Notes under the pieces: generated by a model
The model's database searches: none
Seen by the model: the letters and a program-made list of their open reading frames with translations, nothing else
Told to the model about the DNA's origin: nothing
Position numbers and translations under genes: made by a program
Assembly (NCBI RefSeq): GCF_905220415.1
Contig: NC_059554.1
Location: forward strand, 4,365,001-4,429,000
From: Colias croceus
Taxonomy: Eukaryota > Arthropoda > Insecta > Lepidoptera > Pieridae
DNA length: 64,000 nucleotides
Direction of reading: 5' to 3'
Shown: in pieces, positions 43,162-58,500 of the stretch
Position numbering within the stretch: position 1 is the first letter of the stretch
Layout of the letters: each line of letters begins with the position of its first letter

Positions 43162-46100
43162 TCATGAGCACGCGGCTTTGGCTGCCTTGACAGCTGAAAC
43201 AAAAAAAAAACATTCATATATTATTATAATATAAGCTCAAAAGTATTTCGAAAAATATGTAAATATTTTTGATGCCACCAGTTGTGTACCTTGTACACGT
43301 ATAGCTTTAGATTGAAGAGGAATATATAATACGAATATAGTTTTTTTTTAAGCTATTGCATAGCTTCTATCGCGGGCCTTGAGCGCGGGGACCGAATCGA
43401 GAAATTCCGTAACGATAAAACCTCACGCTCCCCACTCCGACGGGCGGAGGTGTGGCTTGAAGGCATAGCATGCAATAGCTTCACCGCGGCAGTCCCCGAG
43501 TGCCACACGTAGTTTTTAATTTTCCTTTTAGTTTTTGATAGTAGAATAATTTCTCACCCTCTCTCTCCTTCCTGCGTAGTTTCTTTCTCCGTCGGTCGAT
43601 GGCCGCTAGTTCCGCCTTCACCGAGTGGTACGCTTTGCGCAGGTCAGCCATCCGCGACATCAACAGCTTGATACGGGACTGGCAGTCCCATGTTGGATCT
43701 GAAAGCAGCACGCAATAGCGGTCTTAGTCAAACATCGATCTAATATTAAATTATAAATAGATTATACTAGGTGAATTTTTCAACCTTCCCCGGGGGCCGT
43801 GGGCATCTTATGAAAGATTTCCTCACTCAAAAAAAGGGTGAATTCTTCAAGTAGGCACGTACGCCAAATTAAGAACTATGGGAAATATCGAACATCATGT
43901 TTTTTTTTAATACAGGATAAAAATAAATGTTCTTGCTTGCTTGCTTTCGATTAATTTTTCAAATTTATCTCGGCACGGGCGGTACACTAACCGAGCTCCA
44001 CGTAGAAGTTGTACTTGAGCGGCGCGTGGTGGTCGTCGGTGTCGCGGCGCGAGCGACGCACCCGCACGCGCGCGCCCAGCGAGCTCTCCGACGCGAGCCG
44101 CGACCGGCCGCTGCCTGTGGGAACATTATACGTTTATCTATACTAATATTATAAAGCTGAAGAGTTTGTTTGTTTGAACGCGCTTATCTCAGCAACTACT
44201 GGTCCGATTTGCAAAATTATTTCGGTGTTAGATAGCCCATTTATCGAGGAAGGCTATAGGCTATATATCATCACGCTAAGAGCCACGGAGGTGAAACCGC
44301 GCGGAGCAAATATATGAGGATCGTTTTAAGATGAACGTTACTTCATGCAAGCCAATCGCATCGGACAAGTCGAAATCGAGGGAACCTAACGCGGATTAGT
44401 ATCCGCAAAGAATCGACCACGCAGATGAAATCGAATATTTGGCTAAAGAATACGCATTATTTTAGTTGCTTGTACGCAACTAATAACAACCTGACCATGA
44501 CCGGTCGAGACTACCTCATCAGCCGTATCGGTGTTGACATCATCCGAAATAATCTAGATTTCATGGGTTGTTGCAGATTCAGATGATTCGACAAGCGCAA
44601 TTGAACGCGATTTCATAAGATTGAATATAAAATAAAATATAGTTTCGTTAATTTTATTGGACGCGTTCTGCTGGGATAAAAGTGCGATGATCTTTAAATA
44701 CATTTAGGTATGCAGAAGCGGAAAAATTATGATTAAATAGATTATGATACAAAGCTTTTATCAATAAATTGTCATTTTTTCGTAGACCATATAAATAAAT
44801 TTATATATTTTTTTGAGTAAGATGTCAATAGGTGCTCAATAAATATCATTATAATATGTGTAAATGTGATAAATATTGTGTTAGAAATAATTATTTAAAC
44901 TCCAAGTTTCGATGCATATAGGTGCTCAATAAATATCATTATAATATGTGTAAATGTGATAAATATTGTGTTAGAAATAATTATTTAAACTCCAAGTTTC
45001 GATGCATACTGATACATACATAAGAGGGTTGTAAAGGGTAACTTACCATGTGGTTTATCAATATCAAGTGCACAAGAGTCCGCAGGCCTGCTGTCCTCTT
45101 CATCGTCTTTTCTTTCAGATGGACTGTCTCTTTCTGATATTCGGCGTTCCCTGTACAAAAATGAAATATTTCAAACATTATTTACATCACTGCAATACAT
45201 AAAACTTTCAAGATTTCTTTTTTATTTCAATTCTACATTCATGCGTTTAGTTAACACATACCGGTAACAGCATTGACATTTTTTATGTGGTCTTTCAAAC
45301 AAATCCTGTTATTTTACCAGACAGATAAGCTAAATTAATAATCCTACTGACTCTGATTTATTGCAAACTGACCTAAACAGACTGACTGACTGGTGCGAAA
45401 CCAATAGAATGTACCTAAACTGCGGTAAATGCTATCAAATATCTTTCTCTCGAACCCGTCATAAAATCACATCTAAATATCATATTAATGGTAATTTTTT
45501 AAAAGAACTCTCAACGATTCGTGACTTAGGAGTAAACTTAGATTCTCAGTTACGTTTTACAGAGCATTACGATTTTATAATTACATCTGCGTACCGCTCA
45601 CTTGGCTTTATTTTGCGCAGCTCAAAAGAATTTAAGAACTGGTCTACCACGCTATTACTGTATAATAGCTTCGTGCGTAGCCGCTTGGAATATTGCAGTA
45701 CTGTCTGGAATCCCTTTTACCAGACTCACAGAAAAAGAATCGAAGGAATTCAAAGAAGACTTGTTCGCCAGCTGGCTTACCGAGCTGGTATCAAGAAATC
45801 ATTGACTCGATATGAAGACAGACTTAAATATTTCAATATGAGATCTCTTGAGTCGCGTCGCACTATAGCTGATCTTCTGTTTTTGTATAAAGTGTTTAAT
45901 AATGGTTTCGACTGTCCAGCGTTACTAACCAGATTTAATATTAATGTACCATCTAGAGTTCCTCGTCAACCTCGTTGCCTTTTTAGTGCCCCCTCTTATC
46001 GGACAAACCTTGGTAAAAACTCACCAACAGTCAGACTCACCCATGAGTATAACAAGCTCACTGGTATCTCGCAAGACATAGACATCTTCAGTCAATCTCT

Positions 46101-46522
46101 AACACGCTTCAAATCGTTAATCCTTCAATTTAGCCAATGATAAAAGTTTCTATTTTTCCTTTATTAATTAATGTAACCAACCTGTATAATTTTATTGTAG
46201 TGATTAATTTTAATATACCTAATTGTAATTGAATAATATTTGCAATTTTAATAATAATTATGTATTTGAATTCTGTATATAATTAATTGCTCTTTAATTT
46301 TTTATTATATAATATTTTTTTTTTATAATATTTTTTTATAATTTGACGAATATAATTGTAATTTTAGATTTGTAATTGTAATTGTAATTTTAATTTTAAT
46401 TTTAATTGTAATTGTAATCCATTCTGAACGCTGTAATTTCCTTTAATTAGAGGTGCAGAAGATCATGTACTTGTATTAGATGTAACGAATGTAATCTGTA
46501 TCCTCTGTCGGAAATTCTAAAA

Positions 46523-46553
<31 letters not shown>

Positions 46554-49500
46554 ACAGAACATATCTAGAAGTTGCAAATCGGATATGGTATTACTTGTAC
46601 CTTTAATGGACACCTTGATCGTACTTTCCTGTGACTATACACAATTTCATGCAAAACGGTACATGTTGACCGGACTACAAACCAAGTATAATTAGACAAG
46701 TATCTCACCGGTGCGGCGACAGGTCGAGGCTGCTGTCGGGCGTGGTGGGCGGCGTGTTGTCGAGCAGCGCGTGGCGACGCGGCCACGGCTCGTGCTCGCA
46801 CGCCTCCCGCGCTTCGCCCTCGCGCGCTCGCCCTTCGCCCTCCCGCGCCCGGCCCTCAGCGCTCGCCTCGCGGGGTTCGCGGCCTTCACGTGCCCCAGTT
46901 GAGTTGCGACGTTCTTCCGCTGCGGAATCAGGAGCTCTTGTAGGCATTGAGATAAACATATGGAGACGACACCGCCTACATCACTTATGTTCCGCTCAAC
47001 ATACGCCACATGGCGTAACTGCACGTTCATTTTTATTTGTTTTAAGATGAAACGCATCAAATATGCCTTCGTGTGTGTTACGATATTGCACAAATAATAC
47101 AAATAATACGAAAAAGTGCAAAGGAATAACTTTCATCGGTAAGTACCTAACTAGATAATAATTTTTAAAACTTAGTTAGAGCAAAAAAATGGCGCACAGA
47201 TTTTGTTCGTGGTGTATCCTCCATACGTAGTACTATTAACTCAATGCTTGTAGGACTATTACATTTATGTTCATGTCATGTGTAGCATTCAAACTTAATA
47301 AAAATAACATTTTGAAAAAGATTAAAATCTAGTGTAATTGGTTAGATTGGCTAATTGCACTATCGATATTTTCGGATAAGTGGAAATTTGGTTCTGATGA
47401 CAATTTCGAAGAGTGAATTCAATTAGGATTTATTGTTTGAGAACTCAACATACATTTTTACTGTCAACTTTAGCAATATAATTTTCTCTTGTTCTGGGAC
47501 TGTGTGAAGTGTTAAATTTTTAACAAGTGATAACTGCGTTAAAAACTCCATACAACAAATACAGACAAAAATGCTCACAAAATAAAAACTACTGGGCCTA
47601 TCCGAATAAATTTTTATGGGACCAATTCGACACCATCCCGCATCGAACAAAAAAAGAATTACGTAAATCGGTTCAGAAACCTCGGAGTAATCAGTGTACG
47701 TACATAATTAAAAAAACGTACCAGCCGAATTGATAACCACTTCCTTTATTTTGAAGTCGGTTAAAAAGTAATTACGATTTCGTTTTTATATTATCTAAAG
47801 ATTTTGCACCATCCATGTGTTAGAGTTAAAGATAATAAGTTGTTAAGCACTAACCCTTAGAGCGTTCGTGGTGCGGCGGCGCGCAGGCGAACGGCAGGTG
47901 CACAGCGAGGCGCGCCGGCGCCGGCTCCGCGTCCGGCGCCGGAGACCCGGGGATGGTCTCCTCGCACAGCAGCAGCGACAGGTTGCTGTCCTCCTCGCCC
48001 GCCGCCGCCACGCTCGCCGGGCCCGCTGTACCCGTAGCGACTGCTGTAGTGCCACCCGCTGACCGACTGCCGCCCGCTACTACCACACTTGCACCTGTGT
48101 ATAAGTATATTAAGAAGAGCTGGAACGTCAACACATTTACACATTGCACATGTTACGCCGGGAGATACTGACACAAAATTTCGGGCCATTTGTAACAGGA
48201 TGGCGGTCTAGAGGGGTCTTACTTATCCGACGAGTGTGACTTACGCCCACGCGACTAGTCCGCCGGTACCAGCGTTCTGACCATCATTTTTCTTTTTGTC
48301 ATTGCGTAATAAGACCTCTGTAGAACCGCCATTCTGTTACAAATGACCCGAAATTTTGTGTCAGTATCTCCCGGCCTATGTATGTGTCATATTTTGCAAT
48401 TGTTTATAAATACAGGATGATGTAATTGGTGTAGTACGAATATCTAAAAATCTATGAAGAATTTTTTGATACAGTAAATGGAAGAATTATATACTATTTT
48501 ACAGTATTTAATAAAATCATTTAATTTTTTGTTCATTTTCATTAGAAATGTCAATTTTTCTCACCAAGGTGGAAATTTGGATGATAAGGATCTTGTTTGA
48601 AAAATATAAATTTTGACTATAATCGGCATTTTTTTTTCGAAAATCAAATTACTAATTAATAATCAGCGTTATCACCATTTACATTAATTTACAAATGATA
48701 TCGGTTGTTCTTACTTAAAATTGAATACCAATGTCTTATTGCGGTATGTGTTCTTTGGAAGTGTTCATAAAGTTGTTGATCCGTAATTAAATTTTGCGGA
48801 AAATCTTTTAGAGCGCTTAGTTGTGACATATCCTAAGCATATTCAATAGAATTAAAAGACGAGCGAATATGCAAGCCAGTCTAAAACTTGAATATTTTCT
48901 AAAATGAAACTAGAGTCGCATTTATTTTTGAACATACTGTAAGTGAAATTGCATAAGTGTGAGTACTGTGAACATGCCAGCTTTGCTTAATTGACCGATA
49001 GTAAACATGAGAATACGTTTATTTCAAATAGAAATATATATATATAGTCAGTTAATATGTGCTGGTATATAGCGACTACATACCTGCACATATTAACTGT
49101 ATATTGTCACCTAGGTATATTAATTAAGCACTTTTTCACTTTTATGTTAAGATCGTAACACGCACGAAGTATCAATTATCATAGTATATAAACCATGTTG
49201 TACCCAAAATAAATCAGACATTATAACATGCTATCTTGTGATTTTATTGCCATAACCAAAATCTGGCAAAAAAATTATGGATAAGCATAATATTTTAAGT
49301 GATGTAGTCGTCAGCTGTCAGTTACATGACAAATAATTTACGAATCATTCCTCGACATTTATCACATCGCCAATCCATGCTCTCTATCCCACAACCGCGC
49401 ACTCACTATGCTTCCTCTCGTTCTTGCACGCGTCCTCCAGCATGAGCAGCGTCTCTCCGGCGCTCCACTCGCCGGGCGACTTGCCGGCGTGCGGCCCGCG

Positions 49501-52500
49501 CGCGCCGCGCTCCGCCCGCCCGCTCGCACCGCTGCCGCTACCACTACCCCACTCTTCTATTGATAGCTTGTCTATTATTAACCTATTGGGAAACAATTAC
49601 GTTACAATAAAAAAAGATACTCCGTTCGCAATTTTACAAAATTTAATTGTTAATTTTATAAAAAAAACTTGTTGTATTTGGGCCGTTTTATAATTAGTTA
49701 TGTAAGAAGTTGCAACTGCAACTGAGGCCCTATGCTCCACGAGGAGTTAAAGGAACAATCATCATCATCATGTAAGAAGTTATCTAATGATTTGGAAAAA
49801 TGCACAAGTGTATTTTAAACATAGAATTTTCTATTTTCTATTCAAATTTAATCAGATTATAAACAATTCCATATATCTTAAAATAAATTTACCAACTATA
49901 GAGATGTTTAATATGAACAAATTAAACTACCTAAACAATTTATATTTTCTGGTTTTTATGGCATTCAAATGCTTTATAATTAATATAAATTTATAAAGAA
50001 TAGAAAAAATTCGATTCCCTTAAGACCCATAAAACTGAAGGAATAGGATAAATTCGATTGCTCAGGCGGGTCACGAGTGGCTGAGTTGGTTAGGCATCCG
50101 CCCCGGAATGGCGCGAAGGATGCGGGTTCGAGTCCCGCCTCGTGATCGAATTTTTTCTACTCTTTATAAATTTATAACTACCTAAACAAATCATATATCA
50201 AAAATATTTGCTAAACATACCTTCTATCTGAGTCATCAGAATCAGTAGATTCGCTTCTGTCTTCGGGCTGATATGGCGGTATTGGTATAGTAGCCGCCGA
50301 AACCGATTGGTTTATTTGACTTGAAAGTTTTTGTATGGTGTCACTGAGTACTTTATTATTCTTCCCGGGACCTCCCAAAGGTAAATCTGCTACACTCTTT
50401 CGTCGCTCTAATATACTTAAAGGACTCTGCAATCTTGGCGGCGACGCTTCTTTTGGCTTAACTTTTTTAATGTCAGCAGCTGCATCGCGTTTAGAATCAG
50501 TCATGTTCGATGGTTCGCCAAATATAGAATCTTTTATTTCTTCTGGACTCAGTCTTTTACTGGTTTCAATTTTAGTAGGGGGTTTGAGTAATTCTCCTTT
50601 TGGTGTTGGCATCCTAATTTCAGGAGGCACAGGAGAATTTTTCTCTTCCGGTGTCTTAATTTGAATACTGTCCTTTTTAGGTGTAATTGGTCGATCTTCT
50701 GCCGGGGGTGGCGACATGGAAAGACGTTTGGCACTATTAATAGCTTTAAGTAATTTTTCAGCTATTTTTGGACCTTCGGATTGTAACAAGAAACCCGGAG
50801 GAGGTTCAGGTAAAACATCAATTCTTGCGGGACTGTCGGGTTCTGATTTATCTTCTTCTGTGTCGATAGGGCTGGATGGAGCATCTAATTTAGATAATGC
50901 AGGATCAGGGTCTAACTTTTCAATTTTGAGTCTTGACATCTCTTTAGGTTCAGAACTTGGGAGAGGTATGGATAAAAGATCAGTTTGATCGAGTATGGCT
51001 TTTTCATTTTGATGGTCGGCTTCTTCTTCTTTATCTTCAATAGGAGATGTAACTGAAGTAGTGGGTATTGTCGGTTTGCTTTGCGGGGGTGGTGTGTTGG
51101 GAGGCATTGGGATAGATTCTATAGGTGGTAATTCTTTAAGAAGAGTAATTGCATCTTGAATTTCTTTACTCTGCTCTTGTTCTATTATTTCTTCCTTGGC
51201 CACTTCCTGACTACTAACTATTTCTAATTGCGGCGTCATAGGGCTTTCTTGTCGGTCTTCTTCTTTAACGATAACTTCGCGCTCATCCTCGGATGATCGT
51301 TCGTCGTCAGCAGGACTTTCTGGAGAATCGTCAATTAACTCCCGCAATTTCGTAACTTTGCTTTTCTTCGAATAAGTTTCTTGGTTTTTAGCAGGAGTGA
51401 ATCCTTCAAAAATAGGCCCAGAGCTTCCTTCACCGGGCAAAGAGTCATCATCTAGAGAAAACAGACCATCTTTGGAATCCTCTTCGGGAGTCTGCCTACC
51501 AGCAGCATCCCGAGTCGATCCAAATTCTCTAAATGGTGATAACGAAGGCGATCTAAATGAAGAGGCTCTAGGTCTTAATGCCTCTTCGGAAATTTCCTCA
51601 CTAAGTGATTTAGTTAATGTTGAAGTGTACTTTGTTGGAGATATGTCATCAAATATGCGATGGGTTCTTTTCTTCTTTTCGTCATGCAATTCCAGTTCGA
51701 AGGGTTCGGGTTCTTTAAACTCATAAACATCTTCAGCTTGTTTTTCTTCCAGCGGAATGTCCGAACTAGATGTGGAAGGTTGGTTTTCCTCACTTTCTGT
51801 CGGTATTGTTTCAGTCTTAATATTTTCTTCAGGTTCTTGTTTGACGGTTTGTAGACCTTTAAGTTCAGATCTAATTTCATTTAGATCATAGTCCCGCCCT
51901 TGGTGCTGATGAGGTGTAGTGTTAATTCGCGGTTTCTTTGCTGGAGAGATGTTTGTTGGTGTTGACACCGTCCTGACAGGCCTTTTTCTTGGCTTGCTTG
52001 AACTGCTGCTATCACTTGATTTGGCATCCTTTGTGCGTAATGGAGCTGTTAAAAAGGATGACATTGAATTTATAACATACAGAATAAAAAAACAGTTACA
52101 ACATACAAATATTTACGGAATATAAAAATCAACTTACTTTTCGGATTTGATTTGTCATCTGACTTTTTGGGCGGTCTCTTTACATCCACGTCACTATCTG
52201 AATCACTGTCAGTATCTGATCGTACAGAGGTTCCTGAAATGAATAATGTTTATATTCGTGTAACTAGCAACTATAGGAAATTACAATAATTATGAAAATA
52301 TACGCACCTTCAGGCCTCTTGCTTCTAGCTCGCCTGCTTGCACCAGTACTCTACAAATATAAAAAGAATATCATATTTAGGCAAAAAACTTGATTCATGT
52401 AGTTAAATAAAATTAAACCCATTCATAGTTTAAAACACTAACTTAAAACATTGAGCATTTTCATTAGGTACATAATATTAACGTGCATTTTATTCAAGTA

Positions 52501-55500
52501 AAAAGCCAATATCTTTTTTGTTTTTACATTATAATATTGTTTTTTATTTGACAAACTATTTAACTATACAAAAACACCAACCTTCTTATTGCGAGCGTCA
52601 TGTTGCGTTACATTGAGGGCGATACGCTGCGGCTTTATCCACTCGTCATATCGCGTGTTCCAGCCTGTGTAGTGCACGCGTAACATTCCTTCAGCGGATA
52701 TCTCTATTACCTTTGCTTCATAGGTAACCTTCAAAAATGTATAAGTATTTATCATTTTTGCTGCTGGTGTTTTCTATGAATAAACTGTTTAATAACAAAA
52801 AACAGAGCGTGTGTACTGAGCACACGTGTCAGAAGTGAAACTTCTTTGGCAAGATTCAAAGATATAAAAATCGTCGCCTTATCCCATGACGTGACGGTAT
52901 TGCCATGACCCGACCTTACAATTTTATACTCAACGCGCCTAAAGAAGTTTCACTTAAAAAAATGGCGGCAAATCTATTATTATCTGTCTATTAATTTTAT
53001 TGTATGATTATGACACGATAATTTGTAGATTTAGTGCAACAAAGTAAAAAAAAACTCACTTTAGATTCTGATTGTGTTGGACCATAGTACACTTTGAGTT
53101 TGTCTCCAACTTGTGCTTTCACATTGGAATTTCCTATACGGGCTGGTTCACCAGTAGATGGCCTGCAAAAATCAAAATGATGAAATTATTAATTGAATTT
53201 GAATCATCCATACTTAAAGGTGAGTATCGACTTCGCGCTCCAAGAGATCGAACATTGGCGCGCGCTCCAGCCGCGTGAAATGGATACCAGTTTGGAACGC
53301 GCGCCAAAATGTTCGTTGGAGCGGTCGAACGCGGAGCGGTCCGTTCCGTCGGGTGTCGGTTTTTTACCGCGCATAAATCGTGGCGCGCGCGCCAATGGAG
53401 ACGGGTTTGTCGTATTTTTTGTGTTTGTTGCGCTCCGAGTAATAATTATGGATAACCAAAGTTGCCGTAAATTAATTCAGCTATATGGTACGAAAGAAGT
53501 TTTCGAAGTTCACTTCGAACTGCATATCTCTTATAAGTGTCACTCCATACTGTATTCTTTTTCGGTACAGCTCTTTTATCCACCAATGCACTTTTCGTTT
53601 CTGTTTTTTCTTTCTTATTATGCTGTGTATAATTACAAAAGCTGCTGCTGCTCGTACACGACTAGCTTCCATGATGAACGGTCAAACACTGGAACAGTTG
53701 CCACGCGCGCCAGGCGCGCTTAGTTGATATACTTCAATTATTTGGAACGCGCTTCGCGGAACGCACTCTCGGCGCGGTCATTCATGGCGCGCGCGCCAGG
53801 AGCGCGAAGTCGATACCCAGCTTAATATTATAAATGCGAAAGTAACTCTGTCTGTCTGTCTGTCTGTTACTCAATCACGCCTAAACTACTGAACCAATTT
53901 ACATGAAATTTGGTATGGACATATTTTGATACCCGAGAAAGGACATAGGCTACTTTTTACCCCGGGAAATAGGATAGGTTTTATCCCGGAAATCCCACGG
54001 GAACAGGAACTATGCGGGTTTTTCTTTGACTGCGCGGGCGAAGCTGCGGGTGGAAAGCTAGTAGATTATATTTTTACAATTCTTCAATCATATTCTTATG
54101 ATTCTATTGATAATAATAATTGATACTTCTTAAAAAAGATTGCTATGTATAAAAAAGTATTCTTACTCTGTTGTCTTTCGTTTCCGCGGCCGCTTACTGC
54201 TGTTAGACGCTATGGTGTTACCGCTGCTGGCGGAATTTGCGCTTTGACTTCGTCGACTTTGCATTTTCTTGGTAAGACCGCATCTGAACCAATAATACAA
54301 TCATTTTTTTCTTCAATTACAGAAAGTAAGCCATTAAATCCGACAATGTAAACTTTTATTTCGACACCAAAATCATTTTACCTCACAAATAATTGTTAAA
54401 AATTTAACGACTGTAGTTACGTTATAATACATTTACCATTATCAACAAAATATGTTTAATGTTTGTTTAATTGTGTTTTAAATAATTCTAAGTACTTACC
54501 TAGAGGCTCTACCAGAACTATCACTGTCAGTTGAAACATGTGGGCGTCGGGATGCGCGAGATGCACTTCCACTCCCACTTTCACTCACTACAAAAGGAAA
54601 TCAACTATTATTTATTTATTTATTTTATTTATTTATCATAGATGCACCAACAACAGCTCAATTTGTAACAATAACAATAACTATTATTATAGACAGTTAG
54701 ATGTACAAACCATTCTGAACGGCTCGAGGCGATACGGTTACGATCCCTTTTCGATCCCATATGTGTGCCGAGACCCATATTGGTAGAATAAAAATATATA
54801 CTAATATTATAAAGCTGAAGAGTTTATTTGTTTGAACGCGCTAATCTCAGGAACTAATGGTCCGATTTGAAAAATTCTTTCGGTGTTAGATTGCCCATTT
54901 ATTGAGGAAGGCTATAGGCTATATATCATCAAGCTAAGACCAACACAAGTGGAGCAACACGGGTGAAACCACGGGGCGCAGCTAGTATATGATAATAATG
55001 TAATCAGCTAAATGTAATTAGTTGTAGTGCTATTAAATTAAAGGTGGATAAAAGACAAAAGTTAAAACAAAAAACCTTAATTTGTAATTAAAATTTTGGT
55101 AGTACATACGTTTGGATGAGAGGGGCCGTCGTTTCGGTGTTCTCTTCTCATGCGACTCACTCTTGATTGGCGGTAGACTTCTAGTCTTAGATTGCGATCT
55201 AGACTTTATTGGCGCTTTTTCTTCACTCGTTGTTGAACTCTTATCTTTATCTTTGTCCTTGTCTTTATCTTTTTCTTTCTCCTTCTCCTTCTCTTTGTCT
55301 TTTTCCTTTTCCTTTTCTTTTTCTTTCTCGGGTCTGTGGAGAATAGTTTGTTATAAAAAATGTAGGTACTTATTCACAATTAAAAATTTTTTTTTATGCA
55401 TTTATTAAAATCCGACTCATTTTGCATTACTCAATTAACAGATTTCAAATTTTATACACTTAGATAAGTGACAATAAAATAAATTCATAAGTTTAAGCGT

Positions 55501-58500
55501 GTTTACGTTTATTCAACTACATAATTATATTAATTTTTATTAAAAATAAATATATTCATTTGGATTTGGATTACTCACAATTTGGGAGTTGTGCAGGTTG
55601 GCACTAGAGGCTGATTGTCAGCGCTGTCTTCTTCATCGCTAGCGCAGGGAGCTTTCTCTTTTGGTTTATCGACCTTTTCATCCTTTTCACTCTTATCAGT
55701 TTCACTTTTATCAGAATCTTTGTCTTTTGCACGCTAAAAATATTAAACAATAATAATAAGAATAACGCTACATTTCCTCATAAACCATACATAAGGCAGA
55801 TGAGTATAAATTTTATGTTAAATTATGGTCATAAGTGTTCAGATGTGATTAGCTGTTTAAAGTAACAGTTACATGATAAGTTTCACATGCTTATGATTCT
55901 GGTGGTCATGTGTGTATGAGTGGAAGTCATTTTTATAATAATAATTTTAGCGGCCGGCGGCGTGGATGAGCTTGCAAGTGTGGCGCCGGGTGCGGCAACG
56001 GCGCGGGGTTGTATGTTCAACCAATTTCGTAGCGTCGTGCACAGCTATGGGTAAAAATGTTCTGACGTGTACTACATAAACTCAAAACTCAAACATTTAA
56101 TTATTATTCAAATAGAATTCTTCAAGAAGAGATTTCGAATCGTCATTATATTGTTAACATTTACCACCGAATCGGAAAGCAGTACTATGGAGAACAACTG
56201 TCAAGAAACTCCATAGTTGCTTCTACATACAGTGCCGGCGTAAGAGCCACTGAAAATATTGTGGCGCCCACTTGAGGGAAGCAATATCAAGTGTTAGGTT
56301 AACCAACTTCAGATCTAGACCCAGAATTTGTCGCCCTGGGCCATTGCCCCCTCCAGCCCCCCCTAACGCCGGCACTGTGTACATACGTGTACTTATAGGG
56401 CGTTACTCACGGGCGGCGCGGAGTTAACTGGCGTTGTGGGGGTGGCGGGCGGCGTGGCGGGCGCGGGCGGCAGCTTGTCGCGGTCGCGGATGAGGCTGCG
56501 GCCGGCGGGCGGCGTGCGGGCCCCGCGCGGGTGCGCTACCAGCGTCACGCCCAGCTTGCGGTAGAAGTCTTCGAAGCTGTGTAGGAACCTAAGGCGAACA
56601 GAACAATATTAACTTGAAGATATGTTGTATTTCCCCCAGAATAGCAATATCAGAATCAGGTAATTGTAATAGTCTGTAAATGTGTAGGCAAGGGAAATTG
56701 ATTTATGCGCGGTTAACAATCGGCCGTTTTAAAAAATACCATATATTTTGTTGTATATCCTGTTTTGGTGGCTATAAATCGATAAATGTCGCTTGACAGA
56801 TGGGTTTTTAATTTAAAGATTTTTAAGAGAAAAATGTCACCTGTAAACTGTCATATATGGACAATTAGAATACATTTATGGTAGTTGAATCCGTTATTCG
56901 ATGAATTTGTTATTCGATGTTTTAACCAAGGATTGAAAAATCAGCCCTTATTCCAGTAAACCAATGCTAAACTTACTTTTTATATGCTTGCTTGCAGAGA
57001 TTAGTTATGCTTGTAGTAACAGGGTGGAATCCCATTTTATCAGCAATTGTTTTCCATTGATTTTGATTTGTCACTCTATTATACCCTCCAAGCTTTTGTA
57101 CAACCTATAAAGTAATTTTTATTATTGTATACTGAATTATTGTATTCATTTAGAACTGTGACATAATATAGTAATTAATAATTAGAATAAAATCAACATA
57201 CTCTAAATAATCTATAAAGATCAATGTCTTTATTTGCGATAGTTGGGTTTCGATTTAACGGCGTTCCGCGATCATCCATGAACTTGTATAGTTGCGCCAC
57301 AAAATGGTCCTTTTCTTCACGAGGCTCATCATCAGAACTCTAAAAGCAAATTAATCAAGTTATGTCAGGATATTTTTGAATTTTAAGGTTTTGCTAAATA
57401 ACATAAAATAGTAAATATTGGAAGAGGTAATATGTAATTAGATTACTTACAGTAAACTAGCTAAAACTAGAACAATAAATAAATAAGTATGAATTTAGGT
57501 TATACTTACATCATCTGAAGTGTTTCTAGGTTCATTAAACAATGAATCTCTGTCCCAGTGTGGTGGAAGTACCCCATTATTAAGATACTGTAAAGCAGCT
57601 TCTACACCACACCATTCTAGTGGAGCACTGCCTTTGCGGAATTCCCTTGCCTCTTTCTTTGGCACTGTATAGCTGTAAGGTAAGGAAATATTAACATTAG
57701 AATACTTACTAGGTAATGTGACATAGTATTTATGGAATATTCACTATTATTTTATTTCATTGAAAGAATATATATTAAAATAATTTTTCAATTTATAATC
57801 AATGCAACTGTGACAAAAAAAAATACTTACTATCTTCCATCTTTAAATGAGCGCACCAGATAGTCCTCTTTGACCTTGATTTGTGCCGTGGGTGCTACAA
57901 CAAGTGCAGGGAAGGCCGGTTGGTGGGGACGCCGGCGCTCCGCCCCACTAGCGGCTTCTACAAGCACTACGCGACCGACATGCGGCTCGCGTTCAGTGCT
58001 GTCAGCTTTTACGCGACGTGTTGGGCCTTCGCCCTCACTCTCCTCTGACCTAGTGAATTTATTTTGTTGAAGATAAAATTGAAAAAATAGTGTTTCGTTG
58101 GTTGTAGTTGTTGTAATGAAGTCAGATTATAATTTTTGGAATAAGATACACAGCATAATACAAAATAATTAATGATTTCAAACATTTTCAACTTTCAAAG
58201 TATTCAACTATTGAAAATATAAAAATAACTTTTATCATTTACAGTGGCTTCACATCATAACAACTAATATCATGTTTGTAAATAACTAATATAAGTTATT
58301 AAATTTGTTCAATTTCCATAAAACTAATATTCTCATTACAATATACCAACTTTACTAAGCATCCCACTTTACCCATTATACTAATCAACATTTAAATTAT
58401 CTAAGAAATGAATACACACTGGGCTCTTCCACGTCTTCCTCTCCTGCCAGCTATCACAGGAGTGGAGAAATGTTCTGGATGTGTAAGTGGCAGCTGATCC

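Noticed and set aside
43449..43558. Read-through of ARID4 exon 24 (EKLFYYQKLKGKLKTTCG)
   Set aside because: A GTGAGA donor precedes it and splicing to 43193 gives a short clean C-terminus; the read-through runs into a repeat.
47843..48189. Several overlapping Arg/Ala-rich frames on both strands
   Set aside because: They are by-products of GC-rich ARID4 exon 20; only the minus frame reading AGGSRSAGGTTAVATGTAGP joins its neighbours by splicing.
50335..51726. Plus-strand frames opposite the large ARID4 exon
   Set aside because: Shadows of a long real exon; no start context or splice support.
55112..55408. Plus-strand frame rich in Ser-Leu-Phe
   Set aside because: It is the complement of the Lys/Glu/Asp-rich run of ARID4 exon 11.
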